A stretch of 64,000 bases of DNA. Origin: Ridgeia piscesae (lineage: Eukaryota > Annelida > Polychaeta > Sabellida > Siboglinidae). The stretch is from the NCBI GenBank assembly GCA_025642075.2, contig JAODUO010001190.1, positions 1 through 64,000 of the forward strand, in the 5' to 3' direction. The notes below the pieces were generated by a model, which had not been told where the DNA came from, made no database searches, and was given only the letters and a program-made list of their open reading frames with translations. Position 1 is the first letter of the stretch. Every line of letters begins with the position of its first letter. Positions 10,001 to 19,692 of this stretch are shown in pieces. The position numbers and the translations under genes are program-made.

Positions 10001-11776
10001 GGATATAGACATGTATGATGCTTACATTACATGGTAGCTTACCCCGGGTAAGTGGGATATACCGGTAGACATGTATGGTGCTTATATTACATAGTAGCAG
10101 AAGTGGGATATAGACATGTATGGTGCTTACATTACATGGTAGCAGAAGTGGGATATAGACATGTATGGTGCTTACATTACATGGTAGCTTAAGTAGGATA
10201 TATATGTGTATGGTGCTTACATTACATGGTAGCAGAAGTGGGATATAGACATGTATGGTGCTTACATTACGTGGTAGCTTAAGTGGGATATAGCTGTATA
10301 TGGTGGTTACATTACATGGTAGCAGAAGTGGGATATAGACATGTATGGTGCTTACATTACATGGTAGCAGAAGTGGGATATAAACATGTATGATACTTAC
10401 ATTACATGGTAATAAAAGTGGGATATATAAATGTAAGGAGCTTAAATTAAAAGGCAGAAGAAATGAAACACAGTCTGCATGAAGTAGCCAAACAAGTACA
10501 TCTCAAGTCATCTAAACTGTCTGACTAATCTATGATTTATAGGCATACTTCTGTATGCTTACAATCCTATTCATTTGAGCTAGTTTGGTGAGTAATAAAA
10601 TGCTATATATACACTGTACATGTACTGTTAATTAATTATTTGGGTCACATTTCTTCTCTTCTCATTCTTTGGAACAACTTGGATGTATTGCACCACTGAA
10701 TATACTAAAATTGCTAATGTTTCTTAGATAACAATTGGACAGAAATTAAGCATACATGGACTTATGCCTCTAGTTGGGGAAAGTCATGATATTAATGTTC
10801 CAATTGGACCGCTTGCCATTCAGGAATTAATTTATGACCCAGAAGAAAAGTAACACCTTTATATAATTATTTCCAGTTGTATGGCTCATACCATTCATAT
10901 GGCCTCCATACAAGCATGGATGCCATATCGCAAGAATGATATAGATATGTTAGAAAGAGTACCAGGGAAACAACAACAACAAATAATTGAGGGATATTAG
11001 TTATGAAATTCGTCTAAGAGAATTGGGTTTAACAACACTAGAGACCAGAGGATTGAGAGGAGATCAGTGTTTAAAATATTGACTGGTTACAAAAATATTG
11101 ATATAAATATTTGTTCTCTGTTAAGGAAGATAGAAGGACAAGAGGACATGACGACACATTAGCAAAGGAGCAGTGCAGACTAGATATTCCAGAGTTCTCA
11201 TTTTCACAGAAAAACAGTAAATGAGTAAAAAAATGTTCTGATACTTAACACCGTTAGTGTTAACATGTTTAAAAATAAAATTGATGTACACCTCAGAAGG
11301 GCGGGATACACTTAGATAGATAGGTTGGACTCTTGATAAGACAAAAGGCTTACTTGTCCATCTGCCATCTAGAGTTAATTCTCCAGGTTGCAATCTTGTT
11401 AAATTATTATATGGTCATACCCATTGTTCAGAAGAAAAACTAACACAATGTGGTCATCTGTGTTGCAGATAGTTTGGAGTACCAAGGCCTTGCTGAGGAA
11501 GAATCTAGAGGGCCATCTTACACACTCCCAGGGGCAAGACGGGAGCTCTCTAACTCCACCACCCCCGGGGCAGCCGGCAACTCTAGCCCTGGGGTGAATG
11601 GATTCGCAGGCCCTCGGTCCACAACCCTTAATGAACGCCCTGCCATGGCTCTGCCCACCATACCAGGAACCCCCCCTGCTACCCCTCCTCGACCCCTTGA
11701 ATATATTTACGAGGAAAATGGCCTGAATCCTCAATTCCGCCAGTTTTTGGCTTCGCGAAAAGACGCGCCCACATAA
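3094..11776 (+). CDS. DOK: DOK-family docking (adaptor) protein, 8 coding exons
   Basis: Membrane-recruited adaptor that binds phosphotyrosine receptors and passes the signal to SH2 proteins (family knowledge). Proposed coding exons: 3094-3165, 3907-4126, 5002-5076, 5809-5998, 8070-8193, 8641-8764, 9429-9512, 11469-11776. They total 1197 nt, all phases agree, and give about 398 residues. The PH domain spans residues ~1-115 (IKQGYVKL, WIVLKR, SKGPRRVEVFSDE, TSLTFSCDS, KEWVSAL). The IRS-type PTB domain spans ~120-235 (FNVYLLPSS, GECLLQVT, SWPLISLRRYGRD, FTFECGR, CDTGEGVF, SATQAIA) and keeps the arginines expected to hold phosphotyrosine. The tail is Pro/Ser-rich with PSYTLPG (a YxxP motif) and EYIYEEN. 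Exon order matches DOK4/5/6 and DOK1-3; the paralogue group cannot be settled. Two splice sites are weak: the donor of exon 3 (GTTGGT) and that of exon 5 (GC type, or GT at 8176). Confidence 0.88.
3700..3835 (+). mobile_element. 3' half of the same SINE in DOK intron 1
   Basis: ATGGCTGAGTACTTCCAGAG, AAGTTGGGATGGCGCCTGTT, CACCTGCCAGGAATGGGAAT and AAGCATAAAGAGCTCTGGGC match 44636-44730. It is 5'-truncated. Confidence 0.55.
3907..4126 (+). CDS. DOK: DOK coding exon 2 (PH domain core)
   Basis: Begins after TTGTTGTAG in phase 0 (FLWQKKWIVLKRACSKGPRR) and ends at TTCAG|GTAGG in phase 1 (TSLTFSCDS). The SKGPRRVEVFSDE stretch closely resembles the matching PH segment of DOK4/5/6. Confidence 0.87.
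4438..4487. repeat. AT microsatellite (DOK intron 2)
   Basis: About 25 AT dinucleotides without interruption. Confidence 0.97.
5002..5076 (+). CDS. DOK: DOK coding exon 3 (PH C-terminal helix and linker)
   Basis: The acceptor is ATGTTTCAG|CG. It encodes AANTKEWVSALETDDG and a short linker. KEWVSAL fits the terminal helix with its conserved tryptophan found in PH domains. The donor is placed at CTCTG|GTTGGT because it alone gives phase 1, needed to join exon 4; it is a weak site, so the 3' border is less sure. Without splicing the frame stops at about 5118. Confidence 0.7.
5224..5358. repeat. Inverted repeat, 27-bp arms
   Basis: The arms at 5224-5250 and 5332-5358 are complementary at 26 of 27 positions (ATTTCATATTTCACAACTAA and its reverse complement), with an 81-bp loop. 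It may be a short MITE or the core of one, and lies in DOK intron 3. Confidence 0.7.
5809..5998 (+). CDS. DOK: DOK coding exon 4 (IRS-type PTB domain)
   Basis: The acceptor is GTGTTGCAG|AT and the donor is GGGAG|GTTTGT (phase 2). It encodes IFNVYLLPSSILNDFGECL through SWPLISLRRYGRDESKFTFE to CGR. The RRYGRD motif and the order of strands are diagnostic of the IRS/DOK PTB domain. This is the strongest exon for the family assignment. Confidence 0.92.
6029..6350. repeat. GT/AT microsatellite cluster (DOK intron 4)
   Basis: (GT)n(AT)n at 6029-6078 begins 31 bp past the donor of DOK exon 4. A second block at 6230-6350 is (TA)n broken by repeated ACTATAT and AATATAT steps and ends in (TG)n. Confidence 0.95.
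6450..6760 (+). mobile_element. Possible second SINE with internal 29-bp triplication
   Basis: The head (CAAGCAGTTAAGAGTGTTCG, later GTGGTTGCAATCTAGG) resembles a decayed tRNA promoter, and the body (GGGCAGTTTTGTTCACTCTA, AGGGAAGTAAAGGACTCTAT) resembles invertebrate SINE bodies. A 29-bp unit (GTCGACTGGTCAGTGGTTGC plus AATCTAGGA) is repeated three times at 6515-6600. Confidence 0.45.
6920..7003. repeat. CA microsatellite
   Basis: (CA)n with a CGCGCG core and a short unique break (CTATGCCCGCAGC) at about 6958-6970. Confidence 0.95.
7030..7600 (+). mobile_element. Possible LINE 3' end (another family)
   Basis: Has a WNTLP-like segment, then TTCAAACGTCTACTGAAGAC (a FKRLLKTH-type C-terminus), a long AT-rich 3' region, and a tail TGTGGCACTTTAACAAATAA followed by ATT repeats. 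This is the usual design of a non-LTR 3' end. The 5' part is missing. Confidence 0.5.
7640..8035 (-). mobile_element. LINE 3' tail (family B), antisense in DOK intron 4
   Basis: Read on the - strand it gives ...AACTTGCCAAAGTGTGTGCA, then a FRKQLKTY-like C-terminus and an AT-rich tail ending TGCTATATTAAGAAATACAA. It matches 56120-56495 and 41795-41960. Only the last part of the element is present. Confidence 0.65.
8070..8193 (+). CDS. DOK: DOK coding exon 5 (end of PTB domain)
   Basis: The acceptor is GATTTGTAG|G and completes the arginine codon left by exon 4. It encodes KCDTGEGVFILNTIVGDD and then YAKVNSATQAIATTYRVM, matching the last strands and C-terminal helix of DOK PTB domains. The 3' border is proposed at CAACAG|GCATGT, a GC-AG intron in phase 0. 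A GT donor at 8176 is also phase 0 but would cut the helix by six residues. Confidence 0.82.
8641..8764 (+). CDS. DOK: DOK coding exon 6 (Ser/Pro-rich linker)
   Basis: Begins after GTTGACACCAG (phase 0) and ends at GAGAG|GTATGA (phase 1), which fits exon 7. It encodes GHDEFRGDHTRALPLAQKS and then VSSPTARVSPLPPSDGG, a low-complexity linker of the kind that follows the PTB domain in DOK proteins. The polypyrimidine tract is weak and there is no domain similarity, so this exon rests on phase and composition. Confidence 0.6.
9429..9512 (+). CDS. DOK: DOK coding exon 7 (proline-rich)
   Basis: The acceptor is CTATTTGCAG|CC and the donor is CTCCAG|GTACAG in phase 1. It encodes PHPLPRPQPTGSYSSVKTLD and then RKLPPTP. 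PxxP-type segments and a tyrosine (GSYSS) suit an adaptor tail. The frame stays open past the donor into the 45-bp minisatellite, so intron retention would add repeat-encoded residues. Confidence 0.75.
9516..10445 (+). repeat. 45-bp minisatellite in DOK intron 7, ~20 units
   Basis: The unit is TGGTGCTTACATTACATGGT, then AGCAGAAGTGGGATATAGAC, then ATGTA. It begins only a few bases past the donor of DOK exon 7. As 45 is a multiple of three, it makes an open frame (MVAEVGYRHVWCLHY repeated) that is a repeat by-product. Later units (after 10020) diverge and carry inserts. Confidence 0.93.
10870..11400 (+). mobile_element. Decayed 3' end of the same CR1-like LINE
   Basis: Sense-strand match to the element at 47478-48976: ATATGGCCTCCATACAAGCA, GATATAGATATGTTAGAAAG, the ETRGLRGDQ-coding stretch, and the 3' tail GGATACACTTAGATAGATAG ending near CTCCAGGTTGCAAT. 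Several stops and deletions. It lies in DOK intron 7. Confidence 0.8.
11469..11776 (+). CDS. DOK: DOK coding exon 8 (C-terminal tail and stop)
   Basis: The acceptor is GTGTTGCAG|AT and the phase matches exon 7. It encodes DSLEYQGLAEEESRGPSYTL, a Ser/Thr/Pro-rich stretch, then TIPGTPPATPPRPLEYIYEE and a TAA stop at 11774-11776. YTLP fits the YxxP class bound by RasGAP/Crk SH2 domains in DOK1/2; the other tyrosines (LEYQGL, EYIYEEN) are candidate phosphosites by inference. Confidence 0.85.
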
Positions 11777-11966
11777 ATGACAAAAACCTAGAGAAAAAAA
11801 AGTGAGGTATTGTATTTGTGTAGGGAGGTGCCCTATCATTGCTGGGTGTGCAGCTTTGTTAAGTGAATATGCAAATTAAAAAACAGCGTTTGATGTTCAA
11901 ATATTCACAAAGTAAGTTATGTGTTATGCAATGGGTGATTTTTTTTTCACTGCATAGGGTGGTGAA

Positions 11967-11972
11967 AATAAA
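11967..11972 (+). terminator. Candidate poly(A) signal of DOK
   Basis: First AATAAA after the DOK stop codon, about 190 nt downstream. Other AATAAA copies lie further on at about 13272 and 13785, so a longer 3'UTR is possible. Confidence 0.4.
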
Positions 11973-11999
11973 TTGTTACGATGATGCCAAGTAGAGCAA

Positions 12000-13835
12000 A
12001 ACGTATTTGAATGCAAATTGATATGAGTAGCAGTTTTGGATAATAGTTTGTATAGTTTCCAGTTTGTATATTAGTGGAGAATTGTGTTGGAACCAATGCT
12101 GAATGCATAGCAGTTTATGGACTATGTAACTAACAAATGTACAAATGCTTGTCTTGTAACGAGTAGGTCTCACCATTGCCAAGTTAGTGACGTTACACAA
12201 CATTCCAGAACCGAATGAAATTGGACTGGTTGAAATGTGTGCTTTATGATTTAGAATCTCTATCAGTCTAAAATATGCTTTGCCTTGCTCTCTGGAATGC
12301 CATCGATATGAACTGTTTACATTAATCGTTGCGTTATTCAGAGATATATTTGTTATTGTATTATCAAGTTTTTATGGTACACATATATATGCAAGGTAGA
12401 ATCGTACTTCCGAATTGCTACGTGTGTGGCAAATAGTTGATCATGGACCTATTTATCATAATCATTGCTTATAAAACGATATATTTTCATATCATATACA
12501 TAACGGTTTGCCATAAACTCATTGCTAATTGTGGTAATGCAGTTAATCATCTTGCCAACATTTACATATGAGCATATCATGACTGTGTGTCCACAAAGAT
12601 GGACCACTGTGGTACGGTAGGAAGTGTTTGTAGATCCTGGGTTCATATCATCTTGTTGCTGTTATTGATTTTGAGCAGTTTTGTTTGTGTCACTTTGCTT
12701 CAATTCACTCCACGATGTGAACGAGTAGCTGGGTATTGACAGTGGCTTACATTTGTATACAAACGCTTTAAGCAGTATTTAGAGCATAGCTGAATACTTC
12801 CTGTATAAATCAATATGGTGTTTAATCGAACAAGTCTGCAAGGAAGTAATATGCTTGGAGCAGGTCTTAGAACTGCATACCATTCTACCTAATAATTGAC
12901 CGTTACTTTCAAGTGTTTTTGCATATTAACCAATCAGTGTTTATCATCAACATATATCTTGAATGCCAAGGGTACGCACGTTGCTTTCTGAGGTTGTATG
13001 CAAAAACTATACATGCACGGATGCACCATGTTTTAAAGTATTTTTAATGCATTTCGTGTATTTTGCACGGTTCTGTTGTAGTTGTGAATTGCATGTTGAT
13101 TGTTAGAATGCACTTCTACACGTTTCATGTTATATCGGATTTCAAACCATATGCGACATTGATGTACATAATAAAATGAATATATTTGAGGCGTTCTGCA
13201 TACTTTTCTTTTGTATAGTTCTCGTGTTTTAAAATACAACAGAGTCGTGCCATTGTTCTGCCATATTGCCGAAATAAAAGTACAGGGAAATGTTACAAAC
13301 ATCTGTTTCTGTAACCGAGTTTACATCCATGAGAACCAGTCTTGGTGACCATCCCTTTCTGCAGTCATAACAGGTGGTCTCTCAAGACAGGTGTTCTCTC
13401 AAGGCAGGTCACTAAGCAGGTACTTCGCATAGGTCAGTCTGGTGGATGGAAAACACAACGTGATGCCATAAATCCATAGGATCTTTGGCCCAAAGGACTA
13501 AAAACCTGTTGCGGACTCAGGGTCTCATTTCTCAAACCCACACATCAGTAGTCAACTGCCTGACTGAGTCATTAATGGAAGAAATAAAACTCTGAGTATG
13601 GGTCTTTCTAATATGTATGTTTAGATACATCTCTTAGATTTATCCATACTGAACTTTTGTATATGTCACAAAGACCATTAGCTCATAGATTTATACGATA
13701 TATACACTGTACAAGGAATTTATACAAGGAAATCTCAATGGTTAATTATCTAGCCCAAAAGAGGAGATGGCCAACCTTAATTAAATAAAACGGACACAGA
13801 AAGACAACAGAACATATCTTATACAAACAGTTCTA
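12000..13835. other. DOK-ZNRF convergent intergenic/UTR stretch
   Basis: No coding exon is supported. It contains the decayed SINE at 12650-12895 and AATAAA signals at about 13272 and 13785 on the + strand. The short open frames have no recognisable similarity. Confidence 0.5.
12650..12895 (+). mobile_element. Decayed copy of the same SINE
   Basis: Retains the body in order: CAATTCACTCCACGATGTGA, GGGTATTGACAGTGGCTTAC, ATAGCTGAATACTTCCTGTA, GTTTAATCGAACAAGTCTGC and AAGGAAGTAATATGCTTGGA. These line up with 44540-44740. The tRNA head is unrecognisable apart from CTGGGTTCATATC. It lies in the DOK 3' region. Confidence 0.6.
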
Positions 13836-16800
13836 TTTATTTAGATTTCTGTTATGCGTTGGTATTGTAAACAAAAGGACACAGCTACATTTCATCGACA
13901 TCACTCAAAAACAAGCAACGTTTTTTTTCTCGTAAGACAATCAAAATTTCCACACAGACACGGTCATATTGTCAGAAGTAGCAGCACAAAAACATTAAAT
14001 TGAAGTGACCAGCCAAACACAACCTCGGGTAATCGGCCACAGAATGAGGATGCTCAGAAAAATAAATAATACAAAATAAAGCAGCAAGTGACTTTCATAA
14101 TATAAGGGAAATGGTAGGATTTAAGAAGTCGTGAGTCTATGAAATGAAGTCAAACCAATGGAAGCCAGAAATGGGGAAAACATTTCTGTAAACAAAGTAA
14201 TCGTAGTACCGATACTCTCTTCTTAAGAAGGTTGATTAATCGTCATCCATTGTGATCAGTTTGTGATGCTGGAGTCTATATGAAGCTTAGTTTGTGTACT
14301 TAATGCCAGGTGTCCAAGTTACGACAATCATGATATAGGTTTCATGTGGAAAATTATAGGGATGCCAGCTGATTTACAATATGTTATCGTAGCAAATGGC
14401 GCCATGGATTCTCATTCATACAACATATGCACTGGTGCCACTAACAATTCACACAAAACACAGAGCGAAAGGCTCCGCTAGCTGTACTCAAAGTGCAGGA
14501 TGAGGTCACGTGACAGTCATGTGACAGCGTCGTGTTGTCAAGCCACTTGCATTAGCCATGTCTCGAATGAAGTATAATCTGTATTTTACATGCGATGCAG
14601 TTCATAATTCATCCGACGGTCACAATGTGTGAAAAACTTAAGTGAAAGTGCTGGCTGGTACAATGCCAATAGAACCACAAGACGTTATTGTGACATTAGT
14701 GGTTACAACTGAAAATCATTCACCCACTCAAAATTAGAAATTAATTAAAGAACCAGCCAAATTCAAATGAAACATATTTCCACCCGCTTCTCACAGGTGG
14801 GTCCGCAACAGGGGGTGGGGGTGATGCATACTGTGACTGCAAAAACCTGTAAGCCATGTGCCACATGTGCTTCACGCTTTCTTAGCAAACGATTTGTACA
14901 AACACACGCACCACTTACTTATAATCAAGTTTCCTGCCCATAACAAATATCAGTATCTTAGATAGACCGATATATTACAAGCTGTATATCACAAAGTCAT
15001 GTCAGCTCAATATTCACCAGGGGCTGCTTCTGATGCCCGAATGCAGGCATTTAGATGTCCCCAACAGGGCACCAGTATGCACTTTGCACTGAATGCATTA
15101 CACATCAGTCAGTGCCCCAGATCTCACGGGCAGTGGTGCATCAGAAGCCCTGTATGCATGCTTCTGATGAACCAAATGTGTCACGTATATACACACACAC
15201 TGTACACCTGTAATGAGATTCCAGAGCACTAGTTACAAGATGGATTTTGACACAGTGCATGTCTCATAGTAAGCTTCAGACACCCCATATACAAGTAGGC
15301 TTCTGATGCCCAATATGCAAGTAGGCATATGATGCTCTATGCGCAAGTAGACTTCTGATGCACCTATGCAAGTAGACTTCTGATGCACCTATGCAAGTAT
15401 GCTTCCGATGCCCCATATGCAAGTAAGCTTCCGATGCCCGTTATGCAAGTAGGCTTCCGATGCCCCTTATGCAAGTAGGCTTCCAATGCCCCATATGCAA
15501 GTAGGCTTCTGATGCCCCTTATGCAAGTAGGCTTCCGATGCCCCATATGCAAGTAGGCTTCTGATGCCCCATGTGCAAGCAGGCTTGTGATGCCCCATAT
15601 GCAAGTAGGCTTCTGATGCCCCATATGCAAGCAGGCTTGTGATGCCCCATATGCAAGTAGGCTTCCAATGCCCCATATGTAAGTAGGCTTCCGATGCCCC
15701 ATGTGCAAGTAGGCTTCCGATGCCCCATGTGCAAGTAGGCTTCCGATGCCCCATGTGCAAGTAGGTTTCCGATGTCCCATATGCAAGTAGGCTTCCGATG
15801 CCCCATGCGCAAGTAGGCTTCCAATGCCCCGTGAGCAAGTAGGCTTCAGATGCCCCATGTGCAAGTAGGCTTTCGATGCCCCATGTGCAAGTAGGCTTCC
15901 GATGCCCCATGTGCAAGTAGGCATTTGATGCAGTGGATGTTCCACAGGAATCATTGAGCAAAGCAAGTTCATTTCTTCAAGGTGGACATTTCTTACAGCT
16001 GTGCACAGAAATGTACAACTGCACTGCTTACAAAGCATCAAGTCACCCACCGTTCACCCCGTTATGTTATTACACTAGCACTGTGTACAAATGATAACAA
16101 ACATGTACAACTGGGCAGTGCTCCAGCTCCGCGCTGTACAGCCGTCGTCACACAATGTACGTGCGCCGATATTTCTACCAGTATTTATTATGTGAAGAGA
16201 GATTAGATTATCTGACGACAAGTTTACTCATGTATGTAGTAGTACATTATGTAGCATACTGAAAACATGTAATATCCCAGCTGATAAACGTCAATCAGTC
16301 GCATAACAAAGCAATATATGTACAACAGTCATACAACAAAGCAATATATGTACAACAGACATACAACGAACCATTAGTGTACATACAGTAACACAGTTGT
16401 AATTAACTGCAGTCAACCACGCAGCAATATACAATTTTTTCAATCAAGTGAACATCTTCACAAGTGAATATACTTACATGTATGATGTCATGAAAAATTA
16501 TGTGTTACGTACTATATATTTATAAAATTAATACTAGACATATTATGAAGTACTCCCTGATTATCAGGTCAGAACAGTTTTCGTTAGTGGTTCATAATGA
16601 TGACTTTACCTATTATACACTTCTGTTTACGACACACCACATTTTTGTGTACGAACTTAGCTTTGTGTTTAATTCAATATCGACAGTTACATCTTTTGCA
16701 ATGTTTTTGGAACAGACCTTCAAAGAAACACATTTGCCTGATGTACAGGTCCACACCCAATAAATTACCTCCTATGACAGTGCACATTTTTTTATACAAA

Positions 16801-18048
16801 TTTTCCTTTTATGGAATGGAATGACATCTTTTAAGATACCGTTTTGTCTGGAATTGTATTCAAGAGAAATACTAAAAGGATATTTCAGGAGGGAGGAGGA
16901 GGGAGAGAGAATGACTCCTGTCACCGCTTGGATTCTTCACTTTAAATAGTAGAATACATTTTAGAATAGTGCTGTACTGATGGCGAAGTGATACACAGTG
17001 ATGTTGCTTTATTAAATGTTGGATATAAAGAAAACAAAATTAATTATTGAAGAAATAATAGGCACACGGATGCTGGTTAACTGATTGTAGAACATCTCGT
17101 GACCACCGCTATTTGTACGGAAGAGTGTGACATCAGCGCGATGACACCAACTTTGATTGTGATGACACTAAGCCGAATTTTTAGCAGTGACAAAACCTTC
17201 CAGGACATCGTAATGTCATGAGTGATGTCATGACCAAGTAAGTTGTTTATGACATGTAATTGATGCAACGGTGACAAATGTGTTTCCATTTCTGCCAGGA
17301 TGGATGCTTGCTACATTTTTGCATGCATGTGCATCACGTGACATCAAATATCAATGTCACGTAAGTTGACGTCCCTAATGTCAATGTCATGGGGCCTGCC
17401 ACACAATGATTCAGTGCCACGAAGCCCGACACACTTCATGCCAGTGTCAGGAAATCCGACATCCATGTCGCAAATGTCATGACTCGCGTCGGTCATGTTA
17501 GTTGTGTCTGTGTCACTGCGACAATGTCACCAAATGTCATCAGTTTAGCAAAACAAGAAAACTATACAAAATATATGTGTACTCTATATATCATATGTAC
17601 ATTCCAAGGTTGACAGGTTCAAATACATATGTCATGTGACCAGCCGATGTAGCATTGCTGTAAATATAGCGAATGACAGTCTGTCATGGGTGTCATCTGT
17701 CAAATTCATTCACGACATTGCTGTCGACATGAGACAGGTTCGTGCAGTTCCAACTGAGACAGTTTGGCAGAGGCATGTCCAACGACCTTTAACCGGTAGT
17801 ACATTGACAAATCACCTGCCTCAAACCATTCGTCCAAAATCTGACAGTTCCCACAAAGTTGACAGATCCACCGGTCGGTCCTCGACACAGCTGACATGAA
17901 GCTGTGACAGTGGCACTGTGTCACTCGAGTGACACATATAGCCTTGTGAGTGTAGCATTGTATAGCATCATGATGTCACCAGTGACACGATGACGCAAGT
18001 AGTGCCACGACTGTAATGATTCATGTAGTGTCCTGACCTGTCCTGAAA
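13836..18048 (-). other. Probable long 3'UTR of ZNRF
   Basis: A 4.2 kb stretch with no supported coding exon follows the ZNRF stop. An AATAAA on the - strand (13841-13836) sits near where the convergent DOK transcript would end. Vertebrate ZNRF1/2 also have multi-kb 3'UTRs. The stretch holds the 27-bp minisatellite at 15240-15930 and a TGTCA-rich segment. Whether the transcript really reaches this far needs RNA data. Confidence 0.35.
15240..15930. repeat. 27-bp minisatellite, ~25 units
   Basis: The unit is TGATGCCCCATATGCAAGTA then GGCTTCC (27 bp), so the reverse strand stays open for 228 codons (ASEAYLHMGHRKPTCTWG type). The protein-like frame is an effect of the period. It lies in the likely ZNRF 3'UTR on the transcribed strand. 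Related diverged sequence occurs at 15010-15240. Confidence 0.92.
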
Positions 18049-18106
18049 TCAGTCTGCGGGATGCTCCGGACACGATCGGTTGACTCTAAACCATTGGTCG
18101 ATACAA
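18049..18106 (-). CDS. ZNRF1/2: ZNRF coding exon 4 (end of RING and stop)
   Basis: The acceptor is TTTCATTGCAG|T. It encodes CIDQWFRVNRSCPEHPAD followed by TGA, and closes the RING exactly where ZNRF1 ends (EHPAD). Joining to exon 3 gives HKVCIDQW. Confidence 0.93.
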
Positions 18107-19648
18107 CTGCAATGAAAAATGCGTTGAAAGTAGCGTTATCATTACCTGTTTCTTCCATTTGAACCCAAATACAACAAAATTAATTGTGGACATTTTAGGC
18201 AAGTAAACAATTTATAGAAACCGAACAAGTAAAGAAAAATTCATCATTATGTGTAAGTGGTGTAACATAAAGGACTACCGGTAATAAGATTGCTGTTATT
18301 AACTAGTATTACATTGTACAATGACAATGCATGATATAAGCAGTCGCCTGTGTTAAGCTGTTTTTAAATTGTGAACTCCCAAGACCTATAACAACACGGA
18401 ATAATTTTTAAGCGTTTATAAACCACAGTAATGGACCTGCTAGTTAGTAAACAGAGACAAAACCTCAGCCCAATATATGCATGATGGAGAGACAATTTTA
18501 AAATAGTGTTCCCAAGACGACCATCAACGCATGAATCATCTATGAACCATATTAATGGGTGATATAAATTTCAGCCGCACATACATAACAAGTATCTATA
18601 TTATAAAATACAAAATACAGTGTACCCATTTATAGACTAGTGACTTATGACTTTATGAATAACACTCTCCTGTGAAGTCTTTATTGAAACCTAGTTCACA
18701 AATTGACAGTTGTTGCATGGACAAGTTTGTATGACATAATGTACTGCACTGACATACGTACACTTTGTGATAAATGCATAAGCAAGGCAGCCTGGCAATT
18801 GTCTGTCCTTTGGTAAGTTGTTCTAGACAAATGACACATTCTTCATCTTTATCGTCCGTCAACACTTCCTCTGTAAAAAGGGGGGCGACATAGAATTAAT
18901 GACATGTGACACATTGTAAATTTTTTTTACATTTTCATGCAACGAGGTTACGGGTTTCATGGAAAATGAAAACAGTTTACAGTGATGTCATTGTCGTGTG
19001 TAAGTAGAGACTAAGAAAATATGTTGAAAACTTATTATAACATTTAAGTTTTACGATGACAACATTAGTGTTAGTTTTGTCTCACATCATATCCCGTTCA
19101 ATCCCATGGCATGCACCCATAACACTTTTCAAGACAAGAAATAATTACAAACTGCACCATTCAAACTGACAGTACACTGTGTCCAGTTTTACAACGATAT
19201 CATTACACTGTATCATAAATTGTATAGTTATTGGTGGCTGAATTGACCCAGTCAAAATAATTGCGATTTCTGTTGATGCTGAGAAACGTTTCCTCAGAAG
19301 TTATCTACCCTAATCGTGTAATGATAAAGGGTAAAATGATAGGTGAGTTGGCAGGGTGAGTTAGGTAAGCGACAAAGGCACAACACGGCATGGGTCAGGG
19401 GCCACACCCCCTGGTACTACCTTAACTCTACCTTCAAAATGGTGTGTTATGAAGTATATTTTTACCTAATCCCAGCATGCAGGGGGTGGGAAAAAATCTA
19501 CAAATTAACATGTAAATGTGTTTGTAGCATTACTTGTAAATAGTCAACAAGGACACAGGAAATACCGAGAGAGAAAAATAGCAAGAAGGCCCCCTCGCTT
19601 ATTACAGAGCTGGAGAAACACTGTATGCTGCTTTTTGGATAAATATAT

Positions 19649-19692
<44 letters not shown>

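Noticed and set aside
17706..17924. ILDEWFEA segment as the last ZNRF exon
   Set aside because: It resembles the RING end (IDxWFE) but lacks the RSCPEH ligands. The true exon is at 18049-18106 with all ligands and the right phase.
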